Part shown: positions 36,292 through 51,198 of the stretch, piece after piece
Position numbering within the stretch: position 1 is the first letter of the stretch
Layout: every line of letters starts with the position of its first letter
Assembly (NCBI GenBank): GCA_022605955.1
Contig: JAKCOZ010000059.1
Coordinates: 1 to 64,000, forward strand
Source of the DNA: Rallus limicola
Lineage: Eukaryota > Chordata > Aves > Gruiformes > Rallidae
Direction of reading: 5' to 3'
DNA length: 64,000 nt
Notes under the pieces: model-generated
Database searches by the model: none
Told to the model about the DNA's origin: nothing
Seen by the model: the letters and a program-made list of their open reading frames with translations, nothing else
Program-made: the position numbers and the translations under genes

Positions 36292-38078
36292 CAGATGTTT
36301 AAAATGGGAGGGCTGCAGGCCTGGCAGAATGCTGATGTTTGTAACCTGAAGTGCTAGGTACACGTTTAATGCTTCAGGGCACATGGTTATGTAAAGTGTG
36401 TAAGGCTTAAAGGATATGGAGGACTGCATATGTTGGAAAAAAGGAAATGCTGTCCTGGTCTGACCCATGGTTCTTCCTGGGAGCCGTTCTGTGGTAAATT
36501 TTCCTTCCAGGGAGCTGGTATTCTCTGTGAAGCAGCAGGAATTTTTGGTGAGTAGGTGGGTGTTAAAGGAAATATACCTCTGCACGTAGTGACCAAGTGG
36601 GAATGTTGTTACTCCTCACAGAAGGTATTTTTTTCCATTGCTACAAGGCTGTGCTGCTATTTAGAATAAACTGCTTTCCAGGAACCTGAGTAACTTCTGA
36701 CGGTTTCATGACTTTTGTTGTATTAAAAATGCATAGGGATTAGTTGCATTACAGGTATCCTTGCAACGCTATATAAGAGGAGAATGGAGACACAGGCATC
36801 AGAGCAGTGAATTTTGTACATTATGATTTCAGTTTTGCGGTATGTTAATACCAACAGGTATTGATGTGGTGGGTACAGAGGTCAGAAAAATATATCGATA
36901 GGTGCTAAGTAATTTTCTAGGACAGATAAAACCTCATCACATTTTAAAAGAAATTACAATCTCCCTTTTACTTGTTCTTTTTCCCTTTGAAAAGAGACTG
37001 AAATTGCTTGAGAACACTAATCTCATTTCCTTGCTAATTTGTCTTGAAAACCTGTTTATATCTTCTACATATCTCTTGAAGATATCATTATAAAATGGCT
37101 TACTATACTTTTATCACTGGATGGTAACTTCATCTAAGAAGAGGGGATAGATTTTTCTGAAATAATTGAATGGGAATGATCATGGATTAACTGAATTTAA
37201 TCTAATAAAGACAACTCAATACGTAATTAGTCTCTTGTTGTCGTTGCATGTTTTGAAACTTGAGTTTCATCGTTAATGAAAGTAATTAAGCGAACAAATA
37301 TTTTATCACACCCAGCAGTCTAAGAGAAGGGGACAGGCTGGCAGTGATGGGATAGGACAAAGGCATGGGAGGATCAATAACATGCAGGTCTGTATTTCCT
37401 AATGACTACTAGCATGCTTCCAATTATAATTGCTTTGATAGCACCCAGGGAATCTAAAGTTGAAGTGTACAGAGGTAAGTTAGGATGCAAGATGTACTCT
37501 GTAGTCTTATAAAGGTGACTACTGTACTTTGAACTGTCACTTTTCCTGGTGCTTAATTCTTAATCAGTTATGTAACTTACTAGAGCTTGTCCAAAGGACA
37601 AACTGGATAGACTCTGCTTAGTATCTTGTATTTGTGATTTTTCTCTTGACAGCCAAGGTTAAGTTGCAAATTTGTAATGCTGCACATTACTATCTGCAAA
37701 TGATTACCTTTATATTTTCATTCTTCCTTCATTATATTAAAGATCATTTGCCAATTGTCACTCTTACAAAATGAAGAGAACCTACACCTTAAAAAAATCC
37801 CCCATTTGTTCAAGAAAAGATGCTGATAAAGACAAAATATTTGCCAAAGGCTAATAGTAAGACATTGTACTAACCTTTGCTGCATTTGCTAGTCAAAACA
37901 GGAAGGGTTAAAGCAAGGGAAGGTATTTTGATATACATTAGAGTTTTAGAATGGAACAGCTATTAGAAATTCTAGATTTCATGCTCTTGAAAACAAAGGA
38001 GGATTCTGTTGGGCATATTCATATGACAAGACTTATTAAATTTAAGTGACAAGAATCACTTGTAAGTTTTATACCTGC

Positions 38079-38143
38079 ATGGGGGAGGAGTTGGACCTGA
38101 TGATCTCTCGAGGTCCCTTCCAACCCCTACAATTCTGTGATCT
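38079..38143 (+). mobile_element. CR1 LINE 3' tail, extremely 5'-truncated
   Basis: 'gggggaggagttggacctga', 'tgatctctcgaggtcccttc' and 'caacccctacaattctgtga' are the last 65 bp of a CR1 3' UTR in sense orientation, ending in the expected ATTCTGTGAT-type unit. No further CR1 lies upstream, so the copy is almost completely 5'-truncated, as target-primed reverse transcription often leaves. Confidence 0.92.
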
Positions 38144-39000
38144 GCCTGATGCTGTCGTTTCCTTGGGTTTTTGTGCCCACTGAGTTTGCATCATGCAGAA
38201 AGACCAGGAAATTGACAGTATATGCGATGAAATGCAGAAAGTGTGCTTTAGTTTTCCAGAAACTGACTACATACAAACATAAGTTAACTCCCAAATAATA
38301 CATAGTAATGTTTGCCATAACAAAAGGGTTAAATTACATTGGAGGGATGATGGAGATACATGAAGCTGCACAGTGTTGCCTGACTGTTAAGCTATGTTTT
38401 GAAAGTGAATGGTAGTTCCTAATGAAGGTCTGATTGCAAATGTTCATGTAGGAGATGAAGAGCAGGGAACATTTATGGAGAATGCTGATCCTTGTTTAGA
38501 TATTTGTCAATACCAAAGATATTTGGGAAAAAGGGTTGTTTCTTTTCAAACAATCTATACTTGAACTTGTAACTTCTCATTGTATATGTTTAAAACAAAT
38601 AGAAAAACAAACAAAAAAAAAAGTGAAGTCAGTAGTTTCATGGGGCAGGAGCTGTGGACCTCAAAGCAATAGAGAAAATAATGAGAGAAGGGAATACTCT
38701 CAGAATCCAGACATAATTGGGATATAATTTGCAATTGGGAGATAAACACTTGAGTCATTCCCAGCAAGCTGGAAACTCCCTGTGGTAGCATGACTCAGAA
38801 ATGAAGGCATTTCTAAATATCTCCATGGCAATATGCTCCTCCACAGTTTTTATTCGCATCGTGCAGAGTGTTCCTCAGAAAGGCAGAGGCTGTGGCCAAG
38901 AACAGGTAGCTTTGTCAGCCCTGTTACTAATGTCTGTGATGACAGAAGCATTTGGTGTCAAGGACTTTTTTATCCCTTTTTTTTGGGGTACAGACTCTTG

Positions 39001-39050
39001 ATTAAGTTGGTAGAGCTCTGGTCTTAGAAGCAAGGTGACCTTTCAAATAT
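39001..39050 (+). mobile_element. Weak tRNA-derived SINE head
   Basis: 'gattaagttggtagagctct' with 'ggtcttagaagcaaggtgac' and then 'ctttcaaat' resembles the A-box to B-box part of MIR-type SINEs ('agtggttaagagcactggact' ... 'ggttcaaat'). Only the head is visible. Confidence 0.28.
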
Positions 39051-42000
39051 TTGCTATAATGACATTTTTAAAAAAAGATGGGGAAAGGCTTAGGAATGTA
39101 AATAATTGGTGAGTAGGAAGCACAAATGATTATCAAGTTCATCTATTATAGCGGATGTAGAGGCTCCTGTCTGTTTTGGACTATGAATGAATGGTAGAGC
39201 AGAGGAAGGCCTAGAATGGAAGGAAAAGAAATAAAGCAGGTATGGACCAGCTTACAGCTGACTGGAAACTAAAGACGTCGGAGCAGTGAAAGAGTTACAA
39301 CTCACTGATCTTTAAACTATTTTTGACACTTCAGTGGCATAATGATTCAAAAGGTTGTTATGTGGGATGGAAGATATAGAGACCTACAGAATGGTGGTAT
39401 ATTGTTGAATAAAATAATGATAATGGATTTGTTGGCTTTTTTGAGGAGTTTCAGCTGTGTTGTAAAATGAGATAATTTTACTAGAACAATTCTTTTAATG
39501 TTCTAGTTGCTATTACCAAAATCTCTGGTCTGTCACAGCAGCTAGGTGGCTGTATGATGGCACTGCTAGGTGATGACTGAAGTGTAGCTGTCCTAGAGGT
39601 CAAAACACTTCACCTGCCAGTGCTACCTGGGAGACAATAGGAGTAAAGCAAAGACACACAAAGAGGTTTTGAAAGGCTTTGAAACCATTCCAGTAGGTGT
39701 ACTGTTGTGTGTGCTGTCTAGGAAGCAGACAATATTCTGAGTCATTCTTATGTTAATGATGTAATTTGGAAAGAAAATAAGTGTTTCTTTAGCTCCCCTT
39801 TTACAGCTCACTCCTTTAGAAGCCGGTTCATGGTTTAGGTGGAAGGCATGTGCATTTCTCTCCTGTTCTGAAGTTTTGGTACCTCTGTAGCAGAGAAGAG
39901 TAAGAGGTCTCTAAATTTCTATGAGCTATGAAGAATATAAGTGAGGAGCAGAAATGCTTTTTAGCACATATGCCTCTCACAGCATGGGGTTTGCCAAGGA
40001 AGGAAAAGAAGGTGTCTGTGTAGGTCTGCAGAATCTGCTATGGGAATGGGTGAGGGACACTAAGCTCAGGTCTGGCATGGCTAGATTCTGTGAAATTACT
40101 CTGTCAAGTTTAGCCTAGGTTGTCTCAAATGGTCTCTTCAGGAAACACTGTGTACTTCACATGTGGGACTTTTTTAAAGGTCACAGTTTGACTTTACAAA
40201 GGTGTGCTTGGATATATATGCATGATAAATAATGTCTTACTGCTCTTGGCTGCCTTTAGAAAGGCTTCTGCAACTCCTTTCCGCATTCACTTTGTAAATG
40301 CTTCACATAAAAGAAGGGAACATATAGTAACTAGTGACAAGAAACCTGTTAATGCTAGCAGTTATGGGCAGTGATCTAGAGAAAGTTAGCCTGCATTTAG
40401 CTAGTCCCACAGGGTTTAGTGGCAGTAAATTGGGTGTTACACAGGTAAAATATTAAATATATATTTCTTGGTATACCAAGTGAAGACTAGATAAATTTAA
40501 AAAAATTATATACAAATCATATGCATATAAAATATAGAGAGAATTTTTCATAAGAATTTATTTATAGTTGTCCACATACACAGGTTTTCTGTATAGCTGT
40601 TACTAACTTTGAACCTGCAAGTAGAAAAGATTTTATACTTGGTGCATGATTGATTTCCAGAATCTAAAAAAAAAGTCTAACGTGTCCTAAAATACAGCTG
40701 ACAGTATTAAGGGGGTTTTTGGGGGCAGTAACAACTAGTCAGTCTCAGCAACAAGCAGAAGGAAATTCAGTCTGACAGTTAGGGGTCTGATGGTTTTGTC
40801 TTTAATGCAAGAAAAAGATGATGAATCTATTAATGACATAATAAAAGCCTATGACCTTGATGGTTTAAAAGGTTTGTAAATTTGATAGTTCATGAAAAAG
40901 TTGAAAATCATACATTTAAACCCAGGAATCTTTGATAAACAGTTGCAAGTAGCAACCAAATATATTTGTTAAAATATTTTAAAATTATTTCTTAGAATGT
41001 TATAATAACATTCTTTAATAGCTATGAGAGAGGATATGGATTTGACCTTTTATAAACACTTTCCCACCACTTGAAACTAATGAGTATTTGATAATGCAAA
41101 TGCTCATTACAGAAGCAACTGTGGATGATTTTCTTAAAAGCCTTGCTGCTTGATGAGAAAGCCTTAGCCTTTTTCAATTCCCAGGATAGGTTATATCAGT
41201 GCAATAACTCATGTTTTCTCGACCAGTTGTGCCTTTTAACTGTGATGTTGTGGAATAGTATCAGAGAAAACAATAAAACTGGGCAACAAGTTTCTAGAAT
41301 AATTAAGAACAAATCCACTCCATTTCGATTTTAGTATCCATCGATAATTGTTTATAACTGACCAGCATCTCTCTAAATCCACCATTAGGGTAAAAAGTGC
41401 AAATATGCAGTAATGTAATAGCTTGTAAGTTTGCAATGCTCCATGATCATAACTTTTAAACAAAAAAGTTTATTTTTAAATGAAAAGAGGAAAAGTCCCA
41501 CTATGCAGTTACAATGGCAACAAAATTATTCCCCTGTAAGATGCCCTGTGTCTCTCAGTAAACATCACTTTTGCTGCTGTTTGTCATCTTATAAAATGGT
41601 GATAAGATTTCTTCTGTAAAACCTACTCTGGGAATACAGGCATTTTTGAGAAGTTATCAAAAACACATACCAAAAAATACATAAATATCTTAGACATATA
41701 ATAAAGTACTGATTCTTGAAAAAAATAAGTGCAGTTGTGAGGTTTTGGAATATGATAATTAGCTATTGATAAAGCTAATAATTGTAAAGGGGAATAGTTT
41801 ATATAAGAAAATGTTTTATTCTGTCTCCTCTGCCACAGTGACCAATAAAATGTCAGATTTGTAGTAAGAACAACAGAGTCCCAGATTTATGTCTTTTTAG
41901 TGCACATACCCATGCTAAATTGTAGGTGGATGGATTTTGTCTCCCTTCTCCTGAAACGTTTCAGGAGCTTATTAAACAAGAAAGAATAGTAATAGTATTT

Positions 42001-44122
42001 TTAAAAAATTTTAAAAAATTAGTAGAGTCATTTTCATGGTTGCCACAGATAGTGCCTATGGGTTTTGGGTTGTTTTTTCAAAAGGGAAGAATTGATTTGC
42101 ATTTGAAAATGCCTGGTCACCAAAACAGACAGAAACATATTACAAAAAATTATATTCAAGTAAACAAGAACTGCAAGTTAGAAAATACAGCTCATCAAAA
42201 TGATGCTGAAAATGAAAAAGGCTTCCTTTTAAACACTGTGGCTTCAGTAAGATTTGGTTTAAGCCTGTAGGTAAGTGCAAAGTAAAGGTGTATGTTGAGA
42301 CATGATGAATTAGGTAGCTGAAGACCATCACACATCTGGGTGAATGACATGTTATGGTGCTTAGCAAAAGAAGACACCTCTCTGAAATGAACTTCTGTGA
42401 CCTGAGAAATTTATTTATGGTAAGAACAAATGAATGTGAAGAATGAGGTTAATTCTGGTGCTGTCAGGGAAGCTAGAGCAGCCATGAACCTGAAAGTAAT
42501 GATGAACATAACTCAGAAGTTTTTGTACAGATAAGCATTCAACTGACTAGAGATCAGTAAGAGTAGAGGTGCACTGAAATTTAATGGAACCTATTTCAAA
42601 GTTCCAAAATGCCTTCAGGTTGTGCTGGAGTTGCTAAAGTTCAAGACTGATTAATATGGGAGAGTTGTTTCATCCTTCCTGTAAAAAAGGCATCCAATTT
42701 CAAATGCAGTGTCGCTCTACAAGCTTGGAAGATTTAAGTATGTGCTAAGATATACCAGAAGTAAAGAGGAATAGCATGTATGCTGAAGTGCTCTGCTGAA
42801 TACTATATAGTGCAGTAGAAGACTATCAATCTTAGGTTAATATACCAGTAGGGGCCCATCCTCATACAAATGTTTTTACCCTGCACGCTTTGCCCCAGGA
42901 AATTGGTAAGATTTGCTTCTTTTGAGTGTTGTGGTACAACTTATACATTGTTTGCTGCCTGATTTGAAGACCTAACCATGCACCAACTGGCTAAAACTGG
43001 GGAAAATAAATGGAGGAGTTAATGTTAATTAGCTGAGACAAGCCTCAGTCTTAATGAGATCTTGTACTAATATAGATAATTGGGCTATATCTGGAGGAAA
43101 GAATAGGGTGGTCACCATGTTCTGTATACTCTGAGGAATTTGTAGTAAGCATTTGTGCTGTTGTCTTGGTTACTGTCATGCTCTTGCCACAAACCACAGA
43201 GCTAGCATCAGCTCATCTGCATACATGCATTGTGATCTGAAAAGCTCTCAAAGACCCTTGTTCATTTTCATCACTGCAGTTTCAGTTTGTACTGTGAACT
43301 TTGTATAGTCAAGTTTCAGTTCCAGTGTTGGAAAGCTAATGCTCTAGCATTTTGTTCTCTCTAGGCAGACTTAGGCCATTTAGTAAATTAAATTAAACAT
43401 TTTTTCATTTAGTTAATATTCTCATTAATAGATCCTCCTGTCTATCAGCAAAGATATTGTTTTCTGTCCAGATAAATGCTTCTGTCTAAGAAAAAGAAGT
43501 ATAACCTATGGTAGTGGCAGGGTGTTGACTGCAGAGTGCCCAGATGTGTGTGACTAATGAGATGTTTCTTTCTTTATAAAACTGGCAACAAAGTACTTGG
43601 TCATTCTTGCCCATATCCTTTTCTGTAAAGAGTTTGTTCCCATAGCGGGGGATATAATGTTTGTTTCTAATTACTATTACTGATGCACACCAGATGATTT
43701 TATTTTTTAATGCTCTGTTCTAAAGAAGTAAAAGCATTCAGTCCTGAAGGAGACCTGCATGAAGGTGGCAATACGTTACTATAACATAACTGAAGGTGCT
43801 GAATGAACATCAAACTCTCCTGTAGAAGTGTACTTTTGTCCTCTATACCTTTATTGATGAACTAATCAGATTGGGCAGGCTCCAGATTGCCAGAACAGAC
43901 AAGAAGCTTTGAAAAGAATGAAACACTGCCTGTGAGCTCAGAGGAATTCACACTGAACAAATCAGGCTAAGACAACTCACACAGACATTTTATCTGTTCA
44001 CAGTTATGGTAGGTTTTTGGAACAAGTGGACCTACCAAAACTTAAAAGGAAAGCTTGAATATAGATCCTATGCAATTTTTGTACCCTTTTCCTCTTGTCT
44101 TACGTTGTCTTGAACAAACAGC

Positions 44123-44143
44123 TTTTTTTTTTTTTTTTTTTTT
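44123..44143 (+). repeat. 21-bp poly-T run
   Basis: Twenty-one consecutive Ts. On the minus strand this is an A21 that could be a retrocopy tail, but no polyadenylation signal or recognisable body lies upstream of it on that strand (44144-44300). Confidence 0.85.
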
Positions 44144-47100
44144 GAAAGCCACTTCATATTTCAATAGAAATCAATAAGAGACATCAAAGTCAAATTACTT
44201 ACTGAGATAATGTAAGTGATAATTGAATGGCTGTGACCCAGTGACTCCATTTTTATATGGTGTCATGTGTAGGCGTATCATGGCTGCATTATTGTTTTCA
44301 CTGGTGGAATTCTTCAGAGTACCCCGAGACAATTCCTAACTGACTAATGACAGGACTGAAAACTTCATGGGGAACCATTCCTCAGTCTCCAAACAGTTTT
44401 AATAATTTAATTTGATGGTCATAAAAATGCTTGATTGAAAGCTGTGGATAGTGTATCTTCTGTGTTCCCAGGCATAGTGAGAAATATTAGCGAAGAATTT
44501 AATTTGAATATGCATTTACATTTTTAAATGAGATGCCTTTGGTAAAGGACATACCCCTTTGAGGTTTGTTTAGTATGAGTGTTTGTGCAATGAAGTGTAA
44601 ATGTTCATAATTGTGGCTAGTGCTTATAATATTTAAGAATTCATACTGGTAATGTTATAGAAAAACGTTGGAATTCAATGAGCCAAAAGGAAATAAGCTT
44701 ACCTTCATAAATATTCTGGTGCACTGTAGTTAGAGAATATCTAAATTTTATCTAGACCAACAATGTGTGTATGTGGGGATGAGCCATAGTTACTTTCTAT
44801 AAATGCACGTTTTAGTTTATATTTGCAACTGTTGCTGTAAATCTCATTAAATCTATTTTCCTAAATTTATTTTATTAATAAAATTAGAGTATGTCTACAT
44901 ATTGGAAAATTTTGGGAGTGTGCTGTACACTAGCCTCCGGATGGTATCCAGCTTTTAATTACTATGTCATCTGAGCTTGCTGTGAGGTGTGGTACTTAAG
45001 AACATCTGCAGCCATATGGTGTTCTTCATAGGTCAGCATTCCCAGTATTACTGTTTCTGGTGGAGTACCGGGTGATCTAAGTACTGGTAGGAAATTACAG
45101 GGCTTGGCACAGGCTAGGAAGCAATTGGCAGAAATGAATGATCAAGGACAGCTTAAAAAACAAATGTGGCTTTACTTGGGAAAATACCCAATTTGGACCA
45201 AACTGGGTAAGAAGAAAGACAGAGGTAACCAAACTGCAGTCTGAGGACACAGGCTGATCTAAGGCTCTTGACCTACACTTGTGTGAAATTACTCTGGGAC
45301 TTGGATAACCAGGAGACACTACTGTTGATTTGTTCTCAAATGAAAATTTCCTTGAATGTGCGAATTGATTTTCTGCTTCTTAATGCCAAGGCCATATTAT
45401 CCAAGGCATGTTGAAACTATGGTAGAATGGAAGTGCAGCATGGTAAGATTGCTGGCAGAGGCAGGTATATTAGGAAGCAGAATAAAAGAATAAATCTTTA
45501 GTAGATTAGCTTTTTGGGATAGCATACGTTGCTGGAAACATGGTGCATGATTCACTTGGCTGAAGTTAACCGTGACTAGATTCAAGTGCTACTGCAAGTT
45601 TTAGTGTCCCGGATGCATGCACCCTTTTCTGACATCATAACTAACATCTGCTGGTACTTTTTGGAACAGCAAATATGCAGATGTGAAGCCTCGGGCATAC
45701 AAACTCTGTTCTAGGCTCTTTTGGTTTTGGATTTTAAAATATAAATTTACTACTTGTATGTAGAGAAGAAACATTTACACATTTTTCCCATGTACAGTTA
45801 ACAGTATACAGTTGCATTTTTAATGAAGTGTTATATGAAAGAAATCCCTGAGAAACAGAAAGGAAATAATTCCTTGTCAAGTAAACTTTGCTAGAAAACA
45901 CTGCCTATGCTGAAATGTAGAGCTCAACATAACTTGTATTAACAGGATCTTTACTTATTTTCATAACACATTTGACAGATATAAAGTAGGAGATCATGCT
46001 TCTATGGTAAGACATTAAAATAGCAGTAATGAAAAGCTGGCAGTGGTCTGGCATCAAATTACTCTTTACTACTAACTACTTGAACATTTGGAGAAAAGCT
46101 GTGTGTAACACCTCTCTATCAAAGGACTTTTTGTGCATCTTCATCTGTACATCCTGTTCTTTCCAATGACTGTGTTGGCACAAAGATATTGCCTTTATTA
46201 TCAGGCATTGCCCAAGATAAAACCATACCTGCTAACACATCCAAAATATTACAGGCTTTACAGAACAGTTCTGTAGCTACTAAAAACTATTTTTAAAAAC
46301 GTTCAGCAGAGGAATTAGTATTTTTTTTCTCTTTTTTAAGTGGAAATAGAGAGATCTTAGGTGGTGTGTGTTCTCACCAAGGTCTTTTCTGAGGCTGGCC
46401 ACATACTTTTTTTTTTTGTCCTTTGTCATTGCTTGTTCTGCTACATACAGTTGGTCCCAGGGTCATTGACAAGGAGGAGGATGGCCACAGGATAGTAGTA
46501 CCATATTTCTATTACACAAAGTTGCAAATTAAAAGCTTGTGTATGGTGTGGTCAAGTCTGCTGTTACTTGAGTGTTAGTATTTTTCTTCTAATTCTCTTT
46601 AGATTTGTTTAATGATGCCATAACCACTTTTTGGGTGTTCACAAGGACAGCAATAGGTGGTATGCAAAGCAAGATTAATCAAATTTTGGAGCTATTATTC
46701 CACTTTTGAGCATCTTAATTTTGGGTGGAAATCAAAAGCTAATTATTTTAATGATTTGCCAATAGAGCTGCCTGCATAATGACAGAGATTTTTACAATAA
46801 ATTACCCAGCAACCAATAGAAAAAAAATAATTTTGAAACAGTTACTTAATGTTAGTTGTGAAATACTATTCCCCAACTTAGTTGAGTAATGAAAATGTAT
46901 CAAAAATACTGCATTCTGAAGAGAAATTGAATCTGTCATTAATTCAATAGGCTTTGCTTGCAGACTAGAGGAATAATTCAGTAAGGTTTTCACCTGGTTT
47001 TTGTTCATGAGAGACTCTTCTGTAGGCAGTGCTCTGAGAAACCAAGTGCCTTGGTGGGTTTGGTTTCGAAGTCTAAGTGTTATATTTGGTAGAAAATTGT

Positions 47101-50100
47101 ACTGTGTTATAGTGATAACAGCTCCTTATTACAGGTGAGAGTGTGGATGGGAGTCAGTAGAGAAATGTATGTGGTTTTGCCAGGCTCTCATGGAAAAGGA
47201 TATAAATTGAAAAGTTGTCTGTAGAAGTGTAGTTTGTACATCTAAATAGGAATTGTTTGCATGTTTCTATTTACACAGTTTCATTACAGTTTCTTCCAGT
47301 TATTAATTCAAGATGGCGCATAGTTCTAGAATGTACACTGGGTGATTAAAAACAAAGGGCAAGTAAACTTGTAAAAAGTGAAAATACAGAGTTTATTAGT
47401 AGTGAAAAACTAATACTGTGAGAATAATTCTGCACAGCAAAAGAAAAACAGTTCTTGGATTACAGGCCGTATTTATAGAATTTCCAAGCAATGGCAGGAA
47501 ATAATCAGGGCATTGCCACCCACATGACTGGCATTCTAAAAAAGCAAAGTAGTGGTTTCTAAAAAATTGCTGTGATAAGATGTTAATGTTTGAAACCTGG
47601 AAGAGCTTTCTCATTCCAGCTTTGACTTTGCCACTTAAGTCACTCATGCCATGTGTTTGTGATCATTTTTTTGCCCCAGAGCTTTTATGTTCATGTGTGT
47701 CTGAGGGGCCTGATTGCTCTGCCCAACAGCTCAATATAACAAGGTTGGAAATGGCTCCTGAGAAAGTTTTCCAAACTACCTGTTGGACAACAGGGTTATG
47801 CATTCATAAAGCCAGTATTGGCTTTGCCACAAGGCTGATACAGCTTTGATGAAATAATACAATCTGCTTTTACAGAATATATTTTCTATATTTTTTGTTT
47901 GTTTGAAAATCTTGTATGCATTAGTGTTAGTGCCTCTAGATTGATTGTGAACACAAAAGCAAAATAATAGGCTGTTATCCATATTTATCTTCTGTGACAC
48001 AGAACTGAACAATAAAAATGGTGAGTGGGACCTCAAAAATAAAATGTTTCTGTAACAGTAATGGGGGTTTTGCATCTCTGTGCAAAAAGCTTTTTCTACT
48101 TGTTCACTAAGGCCAGAATGGGGGTTGGCAGGTATTTGAAGCGTTAGCCAATACAAAACTCTTTCCCTACTAATTGCCACATCCGTGTCAGTGAGTTTCA
48201 GGCTCTAGATGTTATGAAATATTTATGTTTTGGATTTTAACCTGCTACTTAATAAGATTTTCAAACATCATTTCAAATATCTGATGCATGCTACTTGTGT
48301 TTTCATATCAAAAATAGCAGTAAAGACCTTATTCTTCCTGTTCATCATGGTTTTCTAGACTCTTGTAAAATGATCCTTTGATCATACTATGTATCTTAAG
48401 CCAGATGGTGAAATCTTAGTCTACTTGGTCTTCCTTATATAGAAAATATTCCTTATCTTCTACTGGTTAGAAAAATTTTTGGAGAATTTTTTTTTCTTTT
48501 CCTTACTAATATAATTCTTGTAAAAATGCTGTCAGAGCAGACATGCTTGTTTGTACATAAAATACATGATCCAAGGTTATGTCAATGCTGATATTTTTGC
48601 ATTCTGCCCTGCCCTTTTGGCCTGCTTGCCTCTTGCAAAGTGTCAGTTCATGTGGGTGTGGGAAATATGAGTGTTTTTTCCATGTTACCTACCGAATTGA
48701 TCGATCTTGCTCAGATATGCGTGCAGACCTGCAGTTTCTTTTGATACAGTAGCCTCAGTGCACAAATTATACTTCATTTTCAAACCAAAAAATATAGCTG
48801 GCAACCATTTTATTTCATTAAAAGTGTTGTTCAATACTGAATTAACTAGCTTCTTGCCTGTTCAAATTTTATTTTGTTCCTCATCAGTTCTTTATCTGCT
48901 TGATTGTTATCTAGGTTCCTACTAGAACTTTATCTGGGTGCCATTGCATGCAGTTGCATTTCTAGAGCAGGGAATATTTTTCTGTTACTTCTGATGATGG
49001 ATTTTCATTGGATATTATAAATAAACCTTTTGACCTAAATTATTCTTTTCTCTGTACACTGACCTTCTGTGATTTATTTTGCTGCGTTGATTTAATGTGA
49101 ATACATGGTGGAAAAACACTTTCTTTTGGTGCTAAGATCAAAAGATTTATTGCTAAGGATTCATACTATGAGAAATTATCACTACATGTTTCAGAAGGGT
49201 TCTCTGCCCAATCATACTTGCCGTATCAGTAGAGCTATTTCATTAGAAGTGCCCAGTCTCCTTCATATTATCTTTTTTTTCTGATCCTTCATTTTCAACA
49301 ATACCCACAATCTAAATTTCCCATGTAAACTTCTCTATAGGAGATAACTGTGTATCAAGTAGGATTTTAACCTAGTTTAAACCATCCTTTCTTGTTGTGT
49401 GTAAAGCTAGATGAGGTGTGGAGGTCCTTTTACTAGAGGAGGTGTGCATTAGTGTTTGTGCACATCTTTTACGTGTTTGTGTTGTCCTGTGTTGAGTATA
49501 ATTATTGCTTTCTAGGCTGAAATGTTCTATCAAGTATCTATCTTATTTGTTACTTTGAACAAACTGTGTAAATTGAATAAAATACATGGTATAGATGTGG
49601 AGGGTGCAGTGAGCTAAGCTGTTCCGAAGTTGCATAATTGAAGCATGTGTGGCACATGAGTAATATCCTAACAGCACATATATCTACAATTTGGGGTTTA
49701 TTTTTGGAAATATTGATGAAGTTAAAAGATTTTGCATTTACCCTTGTTGCTGCAGAGAGGCTGATATATATTAGCTATATCATTACAAGGGGACATTCTG
49801 AACCATTGATTTAATAGATGTCCAAGGACTAAACACATTAGAGAATTTCCTTTACGAATTCATTATATATTTTTGTTACTTGTTTGCAGTTTTCAGAGCT
49901 CTTATTGAGTTTGCTTCCTTGTGAGAACAGTTACTGTACAAGGAATTTACTAGTGATGTTATCTGTCAAGTCTCAGGGGCTCAGAAGGACCTACTCAAAA
50001 GAATCCAAGTGCTTCAACTTGAGCTAAACCATTTTCTAATAGCGTTTGCACACAGAACAAACATAGAGGAGGAAAGAATGAGATATTTTAATGTACATCC

Positions 50101-51198
50101 TGACCTCTGGGAACCAAGAAGAGCCTAATGTACAGAGATTTTTAAGTCCACCAGTGATAAGTAGTTACCAATGGGGTGTAAAACACAGCATCTGTTTACC
50201 ATAGCAGAACACTGCCAAACTGTTAGGACAAATAACTTCCCTGCTCTAGTCTGGAATATATTGAACAGCTTGAGCCAGAGAACAATCAGCTTATTGGCAG
50301 GGGGTGAAAAAATGTACTTGGCTTTCCCCTCATATAAATAGCTGCGAGGAATACAGTGACATGGATAACAAAAAACAAACTGTATTAAAAGATGCATTTA
50401 TATCTATTGCTATTGAGAGTAGTTAAATTTTTCTAATATCTAACACTAGCAAAACAAAAAAACCCTCTTGAAATAGATTAGTTAAGTTGCAGTTGTTACC
50501 CACACTTGGATGCAAGGAAGGAATGGGAAATGATGTACACATGGCCACACTGGGAAGATGCTAGAAAATTGCCAACTCTGACATCAAGTGAGAGGAAGAT
50601 AGTGATTAACACCACATGTCATACTAAAAGGGTATTTTTGCATTCAAGATGAATCACAGGACAACAATGTACAACTTGCCTTTTACCGACTGAATGAAAG
50701 AGATGACAGGAGTAAGAGTGAGTGAAGACAAGAGTTGGTAAATATTGCAAGGACAGAATAGAGCTACTGAAGTTTTGAGGGGTGAAATGGGTAGAGATCT
50801 CCTAGGTTTTATTCCTTGTTTAGTTTAGTCTTGAATCTTGTTAATTTTCACTGAAATAAAGAAATGTTGCTCTCTTAAGTGAGAAGTAAAAATGGTCTTG
50901 GTGATATATTCAGCATAAATGGTCTACTTCATAAGGACGTTATTGTACCTGGACAATTTTGATGAGGGATTATTGTATACTTTTTTCTTCAAAAACACAG
51001 TGGCATTTCTTCTCCAAATAGAAACCTGTATACATAGCAAAAGCAAAGTTAATATGTCTCCATAAGATTCTGAGAGAGATACATGTATGGCCCTTTTATA
51101 CATGCCTTCTCCCTTTTGACTGAATTATTCCTTGAGCTTTCCTATGCATGGAATGCTTTTCTATAGAGCTCTCTGGGTTATTTTTGGCAGAACCTTGG

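Larger units (their letters stand above)
34690..38078. other. Non-coding stretch with simple repeats
   Basis: No recognised gene. It holds (CA)9 plus an A-run near 36.0 kb, an AT-only tandem/inverted repeat at 36257-36291, a possible very old CR1/L3 tail-like phrase 'tggtctgacccatggttctt' near 36456-36475, and a splice-like microexon pattern at 36511-36547. Confidence 0.5.
38144..51198. other. Long non-coding stretch, no recognised gene
   Basis: About 13 kb of mainly AT-rich sequence. I found no exon, RNA gene or clear transposon except a weak SINE-head-like word at 39001-39050. It holds a 21-T run at 44123-44143, an AT-rich patch at about 40450-40540 and a 14-bp palindrome at 40467-40480. 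Frames up to 134 codons (47776-48180 minus) and 114 codons (41926-42270 plus) lack domains. Confidence 0.55.

Noticed and set aside
40467..40480. 14-bp perfect palindrome CTTGGTATACCAAG
   Set aside because: Several palindromes of this size are expected by chance in 64 kb, and it matches no known site that I can name.
44123..44300. Minus-strand retrocopy with an A21 tail
   Set aside because: No polyadenylation signal, no recognisable gene body and no clear target-site duplication.
47340..47647. Possible DNA-transposon remnant around the 83-codon minus frame
   Set aside because: No terminal inverted repeats and no transposase motif could be identified.
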